Made by a program: the position numbers and the translations under genes | Notes under the pieces: model-generated | What the model was told of the DNA's origin: nothing | Database searches by the model: none | Seen by the model: only the letters and a program-made list of their open reading frames with translations | NCBI GenBank assembly: GCA_002408065.1 | Contig: DHQI01000055.1 | Coordinates: forward strand, 36,780-100,779 | DNA from: Bacteroidales bacterium UBA5342 | GTDB lineage: Bacteria; Bacteroidota; Bacteroidia; Bacteroidales; UBA5342 | DNA length: 64,000 nt | Direction: 5' to 3' | Shown here: in pieces, positions 37,501-46,749 of the stretch | Layout of the letters: each line of letters begins with the position of its first letter | Position numbering within the stretch: the stretch's first letter is position 1

Positions 37501-37660
37501 CATCCGTTATAGTACCATCACCAGTGCCTTTTATCATAATAGTGGCCCCCGGTATAGCTTCTTTATTTTCATCCTGAACCACTCCCGATAGAACTGCCCC
37601 AATAACTGCCCCGTTAAGACCGCAACACATTATTAATATAAATAGAATTCTTTTTATCAT
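34547..37660 (-). CDS. susC: SusC/RagA-family TonB-dependent outer-membrane transporter
   Basis: This 1037-residue protein has a signal peptide (about 1-22), then a carboxypeptidase-regulatory-like domain (SGVVQDENKEAIPGATIMIK, about 25-44). A plug domain with the SusC signature NRAAAGVIIITTKSG (about 212-226) and a beta-barrel ending in an aromatic-terminal strand (SLGVNLKF) follow. It imports oligosaccharides across the outer membrane with TonB energy. Its position between the esterase and susD genes marks the core of the PUL. Confidence 0.97.
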   Translation of the reverse strand: MIKRILFILIMCCGLNGAVIGAVLSGVVQDENKEAIPGATIMIKGTGDGTITDVEGRFTITVNESDVLQISSLGFKTQEIIYKGQATLSVTLTSDVMNLEEFVSVGYGSRKKVNLTGAVENISTEDIATRTITNAGQALQGKVSGVIITQNSGQPGQDEAEIRIRGVSSIENSNDPLVIIDGIEGQLDDVNPKNIESMSVLKDASSAAIYGNRAAAGVIIITTKSGTKGLKVNASITNSLQQVTTFPKVANAYEYATLLNEARLNSGFPNVPYDDDKLEEIKNGTNPSLQNVDLYDFYFSPAMMQNYYASVSGGQDNYNFAFSTGYLNQDGVLYGTGADKLTYSAKLNAKFWDKKLRTSFSVKGYNKNEEELSSSTASVMSYNANSSPIGFLQAVDTATNEPGLYGGKAKYYAIDEAGGGTDITRNNFSYQLSAELEPVKGLKAKVLYGKTLYDYEKQRLLASVTLAGNPNEDVSTTVTDSQYDLTQTESSTSTFTGTLNYNKSLGVHKFGVLLGYEYLDFKTNSDFFSVKFLLANQPYFPFGDPETFSTDGYISERSTMSYFGRVDYAYKDKYLFEANVRRDGSSRFSEGNRWGTFPSFSLGWRVSEESFMDDMPVSLKLRASWGRLGNERMKEYYPTYDEMVAGEYYNFDNMVVQGTGTSLLGNDDLVWEISEQTNIGLDMTLFDAFTFSANYFQKLTSGILGRVDVPLSLGLGNSTSSKPYQNVGEMINKGIESTFQYNKRWKNWSFNSTFNLTYITNEVLDLGDLSYVAHNDVVSGYLPPSDIIRSQVGRPFGSYYGLTADGIYQVDDFTWQGDSDPTINHYDRLYKLKDGSVDPSAIIANPQPGDIKFKDINGPDGEKDGKITEDDIDFMGSSQPDLIYSINLYTEYKNWSLNVLGQGVYGANAYIMGALTTPFWGGRGNISKEIVNNHWSYDNPSEEYQRVYDDSQRANIVSSYYLQDASYFRIKNIELAYAFDDLVSVYGIDEMKVSLSVENALLFSKMDGFDPEKSFNKITPDFHPQVRIYSLGVNLKF

Positions 37661-37675
37661 TCCTCTTTGTATTTA

Positions 37676-40600
37676 TTACAGTACAAGTACTTTTTTTGTG
37701 AAATTTTTTGAACTAACAAAATAAACGCCCTCTTCTAACCCTGAAATCATTGCATAATTATCAGGCACTACTATACCTTCTTTTATTTTTACACCTTGAA
37801 GTGTAAATACCTGATAAGGTAATACTGAATCATTCGTATTTTTTATAATAAAGAAGTTTCGTGTAGGGTTCGGGAATAAAGCAAAGCCCACATCCACCTC
37901 CGTATTATTTATTGCAGAAGCAAATGATGCTGTAGCATAAGAAATTATAGGTTGATTTTCCCCACTCTCTATTGTATTAAAATAAAAAACGGCACTATGA
38001 CTACTTTCGCCCTGCAAGCATAGTGTCATTTGCGTCTCGCCAGCAGACAAGCAAGCGTTCAAATAATCTGACACATTGAAACTTAAGTAAGCCCCCAAAT
38101 CATTCTCCGTAACATTAACAACTGTAGGAATATTGGTTAAAGTGAGCATTTCTGCTTTTGTCCAAGTATTTATTTCTTCTGAAAACTCCTCCTCATCTAC
38201 CCCAAAAATGCTTAAAGTAGTATTGAATTCAGTAGACGAAGAAGCATTCAAAAAAACATTAAAAACAGCAGCCAAGACTGAATCCGATGACAATTCATTT
38301 AGTTTAAAAGAGAAAAAACTTTTTCGTTGCCACGAGCCAGCTTTCTTTACCTCTGTTGCAGTAGCATCAAAAATACCATCGTCTTGAGTCTGTCTCACCA
38401 TACCGTCATAAACAGCACTTATTTCGCTGTCATAAACATAAGTTGTCGTCTCACTACCAGCTGTTCCTTTGGCTCTGGTATCCGTTACCGAAAGTATTTT
38501 AAAAGTGACCTCGTCGTTAACAACATAATTAAATGTATAAGGAGATGCTGTCACCTTATCAAGGTAAAAAACCTCATCATTCACACTGTAACTTAATGCC
38601 CAAGGACCATTCCCTTTTAAATCAATCTTCACTGTTATGCTTGCGCCTTCATCCACGACTGCAGGTGCACTGATTTCTGCTCTGCATTCTATCACATCTT
38701 TCACCCATTGACGCAATACCGCACGTTGCGGAATATCTTGTAATAACCAGCGGTCATCGTGATTACGATAAGGAATATCCAGATAGGTGTAATCACCTGG
38801 AACGTTCGTTGATTCTATAAATGCTCTACTGTTACCTGTGCCTCCGCCTTCTTGTGTAATCAGCTGAGGTCTTCCTGCTAATCGTTCTAACCTTGTTTTA
38901 GCTGAAGCTGCATCTGCATCGGGGTAAGGCCAGGTGGTAATAACACCATCATAATGACTACAAGGGATAGAAGCACACCACAGGTCAGCAATTTCATCAT
39001 TAAATAGCCCAATATAGTTACAGGCAATAGCGCCGCGCGAAAAACCTGTCACAAAAACCAAAGTGCTATCGCCGCCATAGTTGGTACAAACATCCTTTAC
39101 GGTATTGATGGTATAGTTAACCGAAGCCTCAATATCTCCCCACCAATTAAGTTGATTTTCCTGCCCGTCTTCACTGACGAAAGGCATCGCAATCCAAATG
39201 AAATCTTCGCCACCACTTATGCCATAGCCTAAATGGGCATCATCAGGTTTACCAGTACACACATCTCCATATTTATTAGAATAAGGCCCGTTGCCGGCAT
39301 ACTCTACAATGACAGGGTATTGTTTCCCTGCTTCCCAGTTGCTAGGCAAATGAAGAATGTGATATACTTCTGTCCCTTGGTAGTTCGCTAAGGTTTGTTT
39401 TACGCGTTTGCCTGCTGCTGGATTTCCTTCTGTAATTTCAGGAATAGTCAAATCAAAGGCTTGTGTGCGAATATCTGGTAAGGAACTCCATGAGGTAATA
39501 TTACTAACATATGTAAATGTGTTCCAATCATCTGTTTTGAAAGGCGACGCAGGAAACCCTTCAGAGTTAAAGAAATTTGGCACAGCGGTATTATGCCATG
39601 CAAAGCGAATAGCAACGGGGGTTTCCACATAAGGCGAACTGACCAAAATATCATCCCCATCTATCACTGCATTTCCATGGTAAAACTTTTGATCAGTACC
39701 TGCAATACAAAACCAATTCAACTCTGCGTATTGGTCAATAATCCCATTTTCTACATGGTCAAAAGTCAAACGAATAATGTTTCCCTCAACTGCAAAACTT
39801 TTGTATTCTGGTCCCGTATAATCAATGTCAGGAAAGTTATAACAATAATTTAATGCTAATGCTGCAAATCGTTCACCTACGGGTTGTTTGTTCGTTGGAT
39901 GAATGTCATTCACATCACCCACATCCATAGTCACAACATATTCAACGTTCGGCGTATTTATAGCCACCTCTTTTTGTGCTTGCCGCAATGTTGCCGCACT
40001 ATAAGCATCACCCGCCTCTTGTTGAAAACTACCATAGTTGTATGGCGGCAATTGTGCGATATAGAAAGGCATCTCTTCATTACCAAAACTAGTACGCCAA
40101 GAAGTTATCAACGTTGTAAGTGTCTCTTCATATTCACTAGCTCTAACACAATTGGCCTCTCCCTGATACCACAAAACGCCTCTCATCTGATACTTAAGTA
40201 ATGGATTAATCATTGCATTATAACACCATGTCGGATTTTTAGATGGCGTAGTATGCGAATAATTGCGATAATGATCTGCTAAATAAGGCTTAGAAAGCAA
40301 TGTTTCTTTACTCATAAAAGACTCTGCTGTAGCACTTCCATAAGCTGTTTTTATCAATGCTACAGGCGTATTTTTCAAACTATCCAAAAGATTCTTACCA
40401 AAGTAGTAAGCAACAGCTGAAAAATCCTTCAAGGTTTCTTCATTAGAACATACCCAAATACCCCCGTAAATATCCTTTTGAGGAACAGAATCGGCCAAAT
40501 ATGGTGATTGAAAAGTACGCAACTCTAAATTATTGACAGTAGCTAATTCTTTTGCATAATTATCATCACCTGACATTCTAAAAGCCATATTGGACTGCCC

Positions 40601-41503
40601 TGCACAAAGCCATACTTCACCAATTAAGACATCTGAGAAATGGAGTGTATCTTCAACAGAACGTACTTCAATATACTGTGATGTAAATGATGCTTCAGGT
40701 GTTTTAATTTTGAACTGCCAATGTCCCCCTGCATCTGCTGCAATGCTTTCACTTATACCCCAAGCTGTTTCTAAGTGAACCTGTTCTCCCGCTAGAGCTT
40801 CTCCCCAAACTAAAACACTATCGTTTTGTTGCAGTACCATTTCGTCTCCAAAAATAGTAGGCATACACAAATCCATGGTGTCAACCTGAATAGTATCATT
40901 AGTAACTATAGAATCCGGTATGTAAGTAGAATCTATACCACTATATAGTTTAAGTTCACTAAGCATCACATAACCATTTGTCCCTCCATACGAAGATGTA
41001 ATCTTGAAACCTAACCAAATAACCGAATCAGGAATACCATTCAAATACTTGTACTCACCCTGATAATCTGAAGTTCCCGGTGCTTGTAATAATGATTCAT
41101 TGCGTAAAAATTGCCATTGCGAAGCAGAAAAGTCTTCTTGGGACAAGTCATCTGGAGAGGATGAATAATAGATTTCAAAATCTTTTGTCCCTCGGTTTGT
41201 GTAATTCACCCAATTACCATTCCACAGGTGCATCCCTGCTAATTTCTCAGCCTCTTGCAGTTTTATTTTTAACCAGTGAAAAGAAGCTGAACCATCCACA
41301 GCCGACCACATAGTGGCTGAAGAAGTTCCGTGGGTCTCATCAGTATTCAAACCTGAACCATTGACCACATTAATAGCATAACGTCCACCATTAGTATACT
41401 CCGTAGAAGCATAAACCACCAAGTCGTTTACTTCTGTCAATTCAGCCTTTGCTATCATATTAAACGACAGCAGTAAGATCAATATGTTTGTAATTTTATA
41501 CAT
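37676..41503 (-). CDS. T9SS-exported dual esterase: SGNH (sialate-O-acetylesterase-like) plus alpha/beta hydrolase
   Basis: The 1275-residue modules are: signal peptide (1-20), discoidin-like (about 21-190), SGNH esterase (about 212-690), alpha/beta hydrolase (about 700-945), Ig-like (about 946-1025), DNRLRE-like (about 1028-1190) and T9SS domain (about 1203-1275). The SGNH part has GQSN (Ser304), WYQGEAN (445-451) and DIHP (His535). The hydrolase has GFSRG (820-824, Ser822) and a likely catalytic His in RNHDDRW (about 915). Two separate ester-cleaving sites on one polypeptide suggest deacetylation of a decorated glycan, possibly at two positions. It follows the 931-aa gene with no gap and precedes susC by 15 bp. 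Confidence 0.85.
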   Translation of the reverse strand: MYKITNILILLLSFNMIAKAELTEVNDLVVYASTEYTNGGRYAINVVNGSGLNTDETHGTSSATMWSAVDGSASFHWLKIKLQEAEKLAGMHLWNGNWVNYTNRGTKDFEIYYSSSPDDLSQEDFSASQWQFLRNESLLQAPGTSDYQGEYKYLNGIPDSVIWLGFKITSSYGGTNGYVMLSELKLYSGIDSTYIPDSIVTNDTIQVDTMDLCMPTIFGDEMVLQQNDSVLVWGEALAGEQVHLETAWGISESIAADAGGHWQFKIKTPEASFTSQYIEVRSVEDTLHFSDVLIGEVWLCAGQSNMAFRMSGDDNYAKELATVNNLELRTFQSPYLADSVPQKDIYGGIWVCSNEETLKDFSAVAYYFGKNLLDSLKNTPVALIKTAYGSATAESFMSKETLLSKPYLADHYRNYSHTTPSKNPTWCYNAMINPLLKYQMRGVLWYQGEANCVRASEYEETLTTLITSWRTSFGNEEMPFYIAQLPPYNYGSFQQEAGDAYSAATLRQAQKEVAINTPNVEYVVTMDVGDVNDIHPTNKQPVGERFAALALNYCYNFPDIDYTGPEYKSFAVEGNIIRLTFDHVENGIIDQYAELNWFCIAGTDQKFYHGNAVIDGDDILVSSPYVETPVAIRFAWHNTAVPNFFNSEGFPASPFKTDDWNTFTYVSNITSWSSLPDIRTQAFDLTIPEITEGNPAAGKRVKQTLANYQGTEVYHILHLPSNWEAGKQYPVIVEYAGNGPYSNKYGDVCTGKPDDAHLGYGISGGEDFIWIAMPFVSEDGQENQLNWWGDIEASVNYTINTVKDVCTNYGGDSTLVFVTGFSRGAIACNYIGLFNDEIADLWCASIPCSHYDGVITTWPYPDADAASAKTRLERLAGRPQLITQEGGGTGNSRAFIESTNVPGDYTYLDIPYRNHDDRWLLQDIPQRAVLRQWVKDVIECRAEISAPAVVDEGASITVKIDLKGNGPWALSYSVNDEVFYLDKVTASPYTFNYVVNDEVTFKILSVTDTRAKGTAGSETTTYVYDSEISAVYDGMVRQTQDDGIFDATATEVKKAGSWQRKSFFSFKLNELSSDSVLAAVFNVFLNASSSTEFNTTLSIFGVDEEEFSEEINTWTKAEMLTLTNIPTVVNVTENDLGAYLSFNVSDYLNACLSAGETQMTLCLQGESSHSAVFYFNTIESGENQPIISYATASFASAINNTEVDVGFALFPNPTRNFFIIKNTNDSVLPYQVFTLQGVKIKEGIVVPDNYAMISGLEEGVYFVSSKNFTKKVLVL

Positions 41504-44299
41504 TTATTTATTTAATGTAGTCCATTCGCTTATCTCATTTTTACCTGACAAGCGCTTTGCAATTATTTTAAAATCTACATTCTCTCCTAATACCGGCACA
41601 GTAAATTCGTACGGGTAAGCTCTGTCTGTGTACCGCTTCTCTTCTCCGTTTTGTTTCACAAGCAAAGTAATTTGAGAAAACATATCATCATCATCCTCGG
41701 TGTATAAGTAAAGATTTCTTGCTACATCGCCTGGAGCTATAATCATCGCTTTAGCATTGGCGACATTTACGGATGTGAAATCATTACTCCACGCCTCTTT
41801 CCCTGATAGAAGATCATTCTGAACAGACACATTTGTCTTAACTCCTTCCAGGCATAAAGCCAGTTGACCTACAGCAGGAACACGAACTAATATCTTACCA
41901 TCCTCAACTTTTAGCTTTTTTCCATTTTGCAACATTGCTGTAGCAGTACTTTGCTCTACATAATCAGTATTCACTTTTATCCAGGTATCTACCCTTTCCT
42001 GCGACTGATTACTTAATGCAATGTATAGTTTATCACCTTTCCTTGCAGAAATATAGTTGAGCTCTACAGATCCTGTTTCTACTAGTTGTGGTGGCATCCA
42101 TAACCACGCCTCTTCACCATACCACGAACCAGCTTTATGGCCATAAAATTTATTTTGCAAATAGGCATAACCTTCAATAAAATCAGAAGGAAAATCAATC
42201 TGACCATCAGATTTCACAAAAGCATCTGTCACCAAATAATCTAAAAGCATAGAAGCCTGAGGCATAATATGGTTATAGTGAAATGAATTTACACTTAATT
42301 CTTTGTGTGGACGTAATGGGTAATCCGCTGCTTCATATACTGTTGTACGACCAGTGTTGATATGGTAACCAGGAAAGTTGCGATAGCGGCCTACGATAGC
42401 TGCTTTAGCTACTTCTTTTAGGAAATCGTCCTGAGCGTAGTAACCCAAACGTAGCATCCAAGGAGCATAGTTAGCCATAAAGATAGCTCTATGACCGGTA
42501 CTGGTTCCTGATGATTCGGGTGTTAAGCCAATTTCAGACAGACGCCAAGCAGGCACAGATTCTTCTTCTGCCATCATCTGAGGATGACCTTTAGAGCGCA
42601 AATACCAATAATGTGGTGCTTTGCCACCCTCATTCACAGTAACATCTTCATCAGGAATGCGCGGACTCATCCAACAAAACATGGTATAATAGCGTGCCCC
42701 TTTTTGTGCAGCCTCCAAATAGCGTTGTTCTTTGGTTATTTCATATAATTCCAAAAGATAAATCCAACGTGGCGCATATCCCGTCCAGAAAAAGAATCCT
42801 CCTGCCAAAGGGTCTGAGAAATCTGTTTGAGATTTATTTATACGAGCTTCGATATATTCATCTGCGTCATTCTTTGCTTTCTCAAGATAAGCTCTATCTC
42901 CTGAAGCTTTATACATAAACATACTATTCATCCATGAGCTACCCTCTTCAACGACATCCAGATTACGAATTTTACTCTCTACGTAAGAGCCATTAGCCAA
43001 AGTCATCAAAAACGGCATATTATGTCCAAATATATTGTATAATGATGTTAACTCACTTATCGGTGCTATTGGGCCATGAAGTTTGCGCGAGGGGTGCTGT
43101 ATCTTTTGCTCTTTATCTAAGGCAAACAAGAATTTTTCGCGTGATATCTGATACTCGATAGTTGGGTATGCTCTTTTTTCAAAAATTTCTTTATTATCAG
43201 TTACCAACGCTAATTCCAAGGGGTTAAGAGAAGACACATTTTTAACGGCTCCCGGAACATCAGTTGAGTATGCACATCCCTTTAAGCTATCAATAAACCA
43301 TGCATAGTCGGACATAGCATAATCCACCATATTCTCAAAAGTTGTATTAACCGTTGAAATTTCATTTCGGCGATAATCTCTAAAACCGTATATCGTACGT
43401 GCTATTTTCTCATAATTATCAAGACAACTACCTGATTCCGCATAGAGAATAGCCTTAAAAGAGAAGCTATCCCCTGCATTACGATAAGAATTTAATCCGC
43501 CTAAAGCAGGAGCAAATAACATAGCTTGTGCTTCTCCTTGATCATTGCGCACTGCAATTCCAAAACGGCTATTATGAATAATAGGTAAGGGATTAAAAGG
43601 AAACTCATCAGGATGAGCAATAATACCATAAGTTGTATTCTCAAAAGTAGCTAATGTAGAAGGTATCGGAGCTCTGTAAGCCAAGGTCATATATGGTCGA
43701 TCAGGGAAGCGTTTTTCTTGCCAGACTAATGGCTGCCAAATCTCCTGAGTTTCTTCAATACTCCTGGCTGGTGCATTCAAATACCCCAAAGAAAAATAAC
43801 CTTTTTTCATTGGGGTAAGCGTGCTTGCAAAACACAGCTGACCACCCTCCATAAAAACTTTAGCGTTAACTTCTGCATATTCATTGACCTGATAATAAAT
43901 AACAGTTGTATCGCCAATACGCTCCATCTTTTCAGGTAGCAATGCAATATTTTGTCCGGCATCAAAAAGGTTAGCTGTGCGCATATCGGTTTTACTTGAT
44001 AAAATACTGTCATCAAAACCATCCCCCTGCTGGGCAACATCACGTTTTACCTGAACCAGCAAGTCTGCACCAGACATCGCTTTCCATGTGGGCACATTAT
44101 ACTTTACCTTATCTATCCCCGATGGACGTTGACGCAAATCAGGCTTTTCTGAGGCATAAATTAATATCAGTTTACTGCTAAATTCTGCGTTATCGCTCAC
44201 AATGTTAAAATCTTCAGTCACTTCGTAAGCTGCCCCTCCACAATTAGAGAACATTACGGAGAACGAAAACAAAATCAATATGTATTTAAGGGTTTTCAT
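41504..44299 (-). CDS. Orphan-family lipoprotein, probable alpha/alpha-toroid glycan-active enzyme
   Basis: This 931-residue protein has an N-terminal signal and a probable lipidation Cys20 (MFSNC, an imperfect lipobox). A beta-rich N-terminal half (about 25-290) precedes a helical region (about 300-710) and a C-terminal beta region. Blocks shared with the 1448-aa protein include PAWRLS (583-588), GTSTGHRAIFMANYAP (598-613), FPGYHINTGRTTVYE (642-656) and IDFPSDFIE (701-709). Beta-sandwich plus alpha/alpha-barrel layout recalls GH families such as 65, 94, 95 and several lyases, but I cannot assign it. Its ATG overlaps the GH95 TGA (ATGA) and its stop abuts the esterase start, so all three are tightly coupled. 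Confidence 0.75.
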   Translation of the reverse strand: MKTLKYILILFSFSVMFSNCGGAAYEVTEDFNIVSDNAEFSSKLILIYASEKPDLRQRPSGIDKVKYNVPTWKAMSGADLLVQVKRDVAQQGDGFDDSILSSKTDMRTANLFDAGQNIALLPEKMERIGDTTVIYYQVNEYAEVNAKVFMEGGQLCFASTLTPMKKGYFSLGYLNAPARSIEETQEIWQPLVWQEKRFPDRPYMTLAYRAPIPSTLATFENTTYGIIAHPDEFPFNPLPIIHNSRFGIAVRNDQGEAQAMLFAPALGGLNSYRNAGDSFSFKAILYAESGSCLDNYEKIARTIYGFRDYRRNEISTVNTTFENMVDYAMSDYAWFIDSLKGCAYSTDVPGAVKNVSSLNPLELALVTDNKEIFEKRAYPTIEYQISREKFLFALDKEQKIQHPSRKLHGPIAPISELTSLYNIFGHNMPFLMTLANGSYVESKIRNLDVVEEGSSWMNSMFMYKASGDRAYLEKAKNDADEYIEARINKSQTDFSDPLAGGFFFWTGYAPRWIYLLELYEITKEQRYLEAAQKGARYYTMFCWMSPRIPDEDVTVNEGGKAPHYWYLRSKGHPQMMAEEESVPAWRLSEIGLTPESSGTSTGHRAIFMANYAPWMLRLGYYAQDDFLKEVAKAAIVGRYRNFPGYHINTGRTTVYEAADYPLRPHKELSVNSFHYNHIMPQASMLLDYLVTDAFVKSDGQIDFPSDFIEGYAYLQNKFYGHKAGSWYGEEAWLWMPPQLVETGSVELNYISARKGDKLYIALSNQSQERVDTWIKVNTDYVEQSTATAMLQNGKKLKVEDGKILVRVPAVGQLALCLEGVKTNVSVQNDLLSGKEAWSNDFTSVNVANAKAMIIAPGDVARNLYLYTEDDDDMFSQITLLVKQNGEEKRYTDRAYPYEFTVPVLGENVDFKIIAKRLSGKNEISEWTTLNK

Positions 44300-46749
44300 A
44301 ATACTTTTTCGAGGTTTTTATTAAAGGTATATTCGCCACCAATCACTGTGTCAAATTCAATTAGCTTATTATTATATTTCAATTTACAATGGTTGCCTTT
44401 GAGAGAGTAAACTTTTACTTTTTCCAGTTTACTTTGATTCCAATAAACATCAATTTCAAAAGCACCACGCGCTTTCAATCCGGTAACATAACCTTTTCTC
44501 CAGTTTTTAGGTTTAGCTGGTAAAAGATTGATAAAATCTTCGTGACTTTGCATCAACATTTCCGCCATACCAGCCACAGCACCCATATTACCTTCTATCT
44601 GAAAACAAGTCGTGTTGCCCCCTTGGCGAGGGTGCGTATCAAAAAGGTTATATAAAGTAGTACGTTCAAATAGCAACTCTAACTGTTCTCTGGCTAATTC
44701 GCCATCTTGCAGATGAGCAGCCAAACAAATCATCCAAGCTCTACTCCAGCCTGTCCATCCACTATTATGCGCTAAGCGTCTATCGACCGATTTTCTTGCA
44801 GCTTCAAAGACCTCTGGCGTTTTTTCTTTTGTGATTTCACTGCCTGGATACAGACCATAAAGATGTGACAAATGACGATGCCCTGGATAGACTTCTTCAA
44901 AATCTTCAGACCACTCTTGCAGTTGCCCATACTTACCAACCTTATAGGGGGCTAACTGATCTCGTTTAGATGCCAATTCTTTTCTCAACTGGGAGTCCAC
45001 ATCAAATACCTCGGAGGCATTTATCGCATTAGTAAAAACCTCGTAGGCTATAGCTCGTGACATCGTTATTCCCATATCACGAAAAGCCTTTTGTTTTTTT
45101 CCATCTTTTTCAATGTAAAAACAATTTTCAGGCGAATAATTGGGTCCAAACTCTAAGGCCTTTGATTCAGGATTTTCAACCATAAAATCGGCATAAAACA
45201 ATGCGGCTTCTTTGATAAATGGATATCCTTTGTCTTTTAGAAAATCTTTATCCAATGTATAAGCATAGTGCTCCCAGAAATGCTGAGCTAACCATCCTGT
45301 ATAATCGTTCCATTTGGCATAGGTATGACGTGGTCCCCATGGCGACATGCTATTAAAAACCATTCCACGCGTGCCATAGGCTATCTCTGCCACTTCTCTA
45401 CAGATATCCATATATTGATACACAAAGTCTAAAAGTACTTTATGGTTTTCAGAGAGATTACATACTTCTGCTGGCCAATAGTTCATCTGAATATTGATGT
45501 CTGTCGTGTAATGCCCAAACCAAGGTGGCAGCAAACTATCGTTCCAAATCCCTTGCAATGCAGGGGGTAATGTGCCTGCACGCGAACTAGCTATCATTAA
45601 ATAACGACTATACTGAAAGTAGAGGGCATATAAATCGTTATCACGTGGCGTGCCTGGCGTAACGCGTGGATCAACAATACCCAATTGATGCGCTTCAACA
45701 CGGCGATCAGTTGACATCAAAGAATTACGTGACTTTTCCATCTTGATGTCCACACGCTTGTAAAGTTTCTGATAGTCAGCTATATGACGCAGTTTTATTT
45801 CATCATAAGAAAAAGAAGCTACTTTCTCTACTTGCATTTGCGCTTTCTGATTCGGGTTTTCATGTTTATAATCGGTAGCAGCCGTAATAAAAATCGTGGC
45901 AGCATCAGCACCTTCTACTCTAAAACCGTTAGGGATAGACACTTTTTCTCCTCCTTCGTTGAGCAGTTTGAAATGTGCTACGTAACTCACCCCTTGTGGA
46001 TCAGCAGTACCACTAAAACTGAAATGATCGTCACCCACAACATTTATTATAGGATCTGGAGGACGAGTGATGCTTTCTACCTTTTCGCCTAATTCGGCAT
46101 CATAGCGGTACATATCATCCTTCACATCCACACGACGCGTCATCTTGCTTGAAAATGATATCATTCCTGGTTTATCAGCCGTCAATCTAACTACAATGGC
46201 TTGGTCAGGATAACTTGCTATGACTTCTCTAGTGTATGTTACCTCATCAATTTTATAAGTTACTGTTGAAACAGCACTTTCAATATCCAATTCGCGTTTG
46301 TAATCTGTAGGAATGGATTCTGTTGAACCAAAATGTAAATAGAGATCAGCTAGCGGCTTATAGATGCTTCTGCCCGTATACATATCCTCTATTTCCCTTT
46401 CTATAATCGTTGCATTCTCTGGTAGCTCAATTTCATCGACTGCCAGTTGGTCAGCTTCCAAGTATTTTCCTTCATAAATAAGCTTTCGCTGGCCTTCAAT
46501 CAGGTATTGTGTCTTTGATGAAGCCATTACAGGTTTGAATGGAAAACTCCAAATACTTTCTTCATTGAGAGAGATACGTTCTCTTTCAATGCCGCCAAAA
46601 ATCATACCACCTAAGCGACCATTACCTACCGGCAATGCTTCTTCCCACTCATTGGCAGGGTAACGGTACCATAATTTCCAATCATTATCCTGAGAGGATA
46701 AGTTAAGACAGGGCAGAAGGCCAATAATGAAGAACAATTTTCTCATCAT
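44296..46749 (-). CDS. Glycoside hydrolase family 95 (alpha-L-fucosidase or alpha-L-galactosidase)
   Basis: At 817 residues with a signal peptide (1-19) it has the full GH95 layout: N-terminal beta domain (ALPVGNGRLGGMIFGG, 38-53), linker, alpha/alpha barrel and C-terminal beta domain. The conserved acid is Glu541 in NYSPEN. The substrate loop reads TTDINIQMNYWPAE (415-428), where the Bifidobacterium enzyme has His-x-Asn-x-Asn. The usual QIDGN is QIEGN (717-721). A Thr in place of that His is, as I recall, linked to alpha-L-galactosidase activity. The start overlaps the FAD-oxidoreductase stop (TAATG). Exo-cleavage of a terminal L-sugar is expected. Confidence 0.9.
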   Translation of the reverse strand: MMRKLFFIIGLLPCLNLSSQDNDWKLWYRYPANEWEEALPVGNGRLGGMIFGGIERERISLNEESIWSFPFKPVMASSKTQYLIEGQRKLIYEGKYLEADQLAVDEIELPENATIIEREIEDMYTGRSIYKPLADLYLHFGSTESIPTDYKRELDIESAVSTVTYKIDEVTYTREVIASYPDQAIVVRLTADKPGMISFSSKMTRRVDVKDDMYRYDAELGEKVESITRPPDPIINVVGDDHFSFSGTADPQGVSYVAHFKLLNEGGEKVSIPNGFRVEGADAATIFITAATDYKHENPNQKAQMQVEKVASFSYDEIKLRHIADYQKLYKRVDIKMEKSRNSLMSTDRRVEAHQLGIVDPRVTPGTPRDNDLYALYFQYSRYLMIASSRAGTLPPALQGIWNDSLLPPWFGHYTTDINIQMNYWPAEVCNLSENHKVLLDFVYQYMDICREVAEIAYGTRGMVFNSMSPWGPRHTYAKWNDYTGWLAQHFWEHYAYTLDKDFLKDKGYPFIKEAALFYADFMVENPESKALEFGPNYSPENCFYIEKDGKKQKAFRDMGITMSRAIAYEVFTNAINASEVFDVDSQLRKELASKRDQLAPYKVGKYGQLQEWSEDFEEVYPGHRHLSHLYGLYPGSEITKEKTPEVFEAARKSVDRRLAHNSGWTGWSRAWMICLAAHLQDGELAREQLELLFERTTLYNLFDTHPRQGGNTTCFQIEGNMGAVAGMAEMLMQSHEDFINLLPAKPKNWRKGYVTGLKARGAFEIDVYWNQSKLEKVKVYSLKGNHCKLKYNNKLIEFDTVIGGEYTFNKNLEKVL

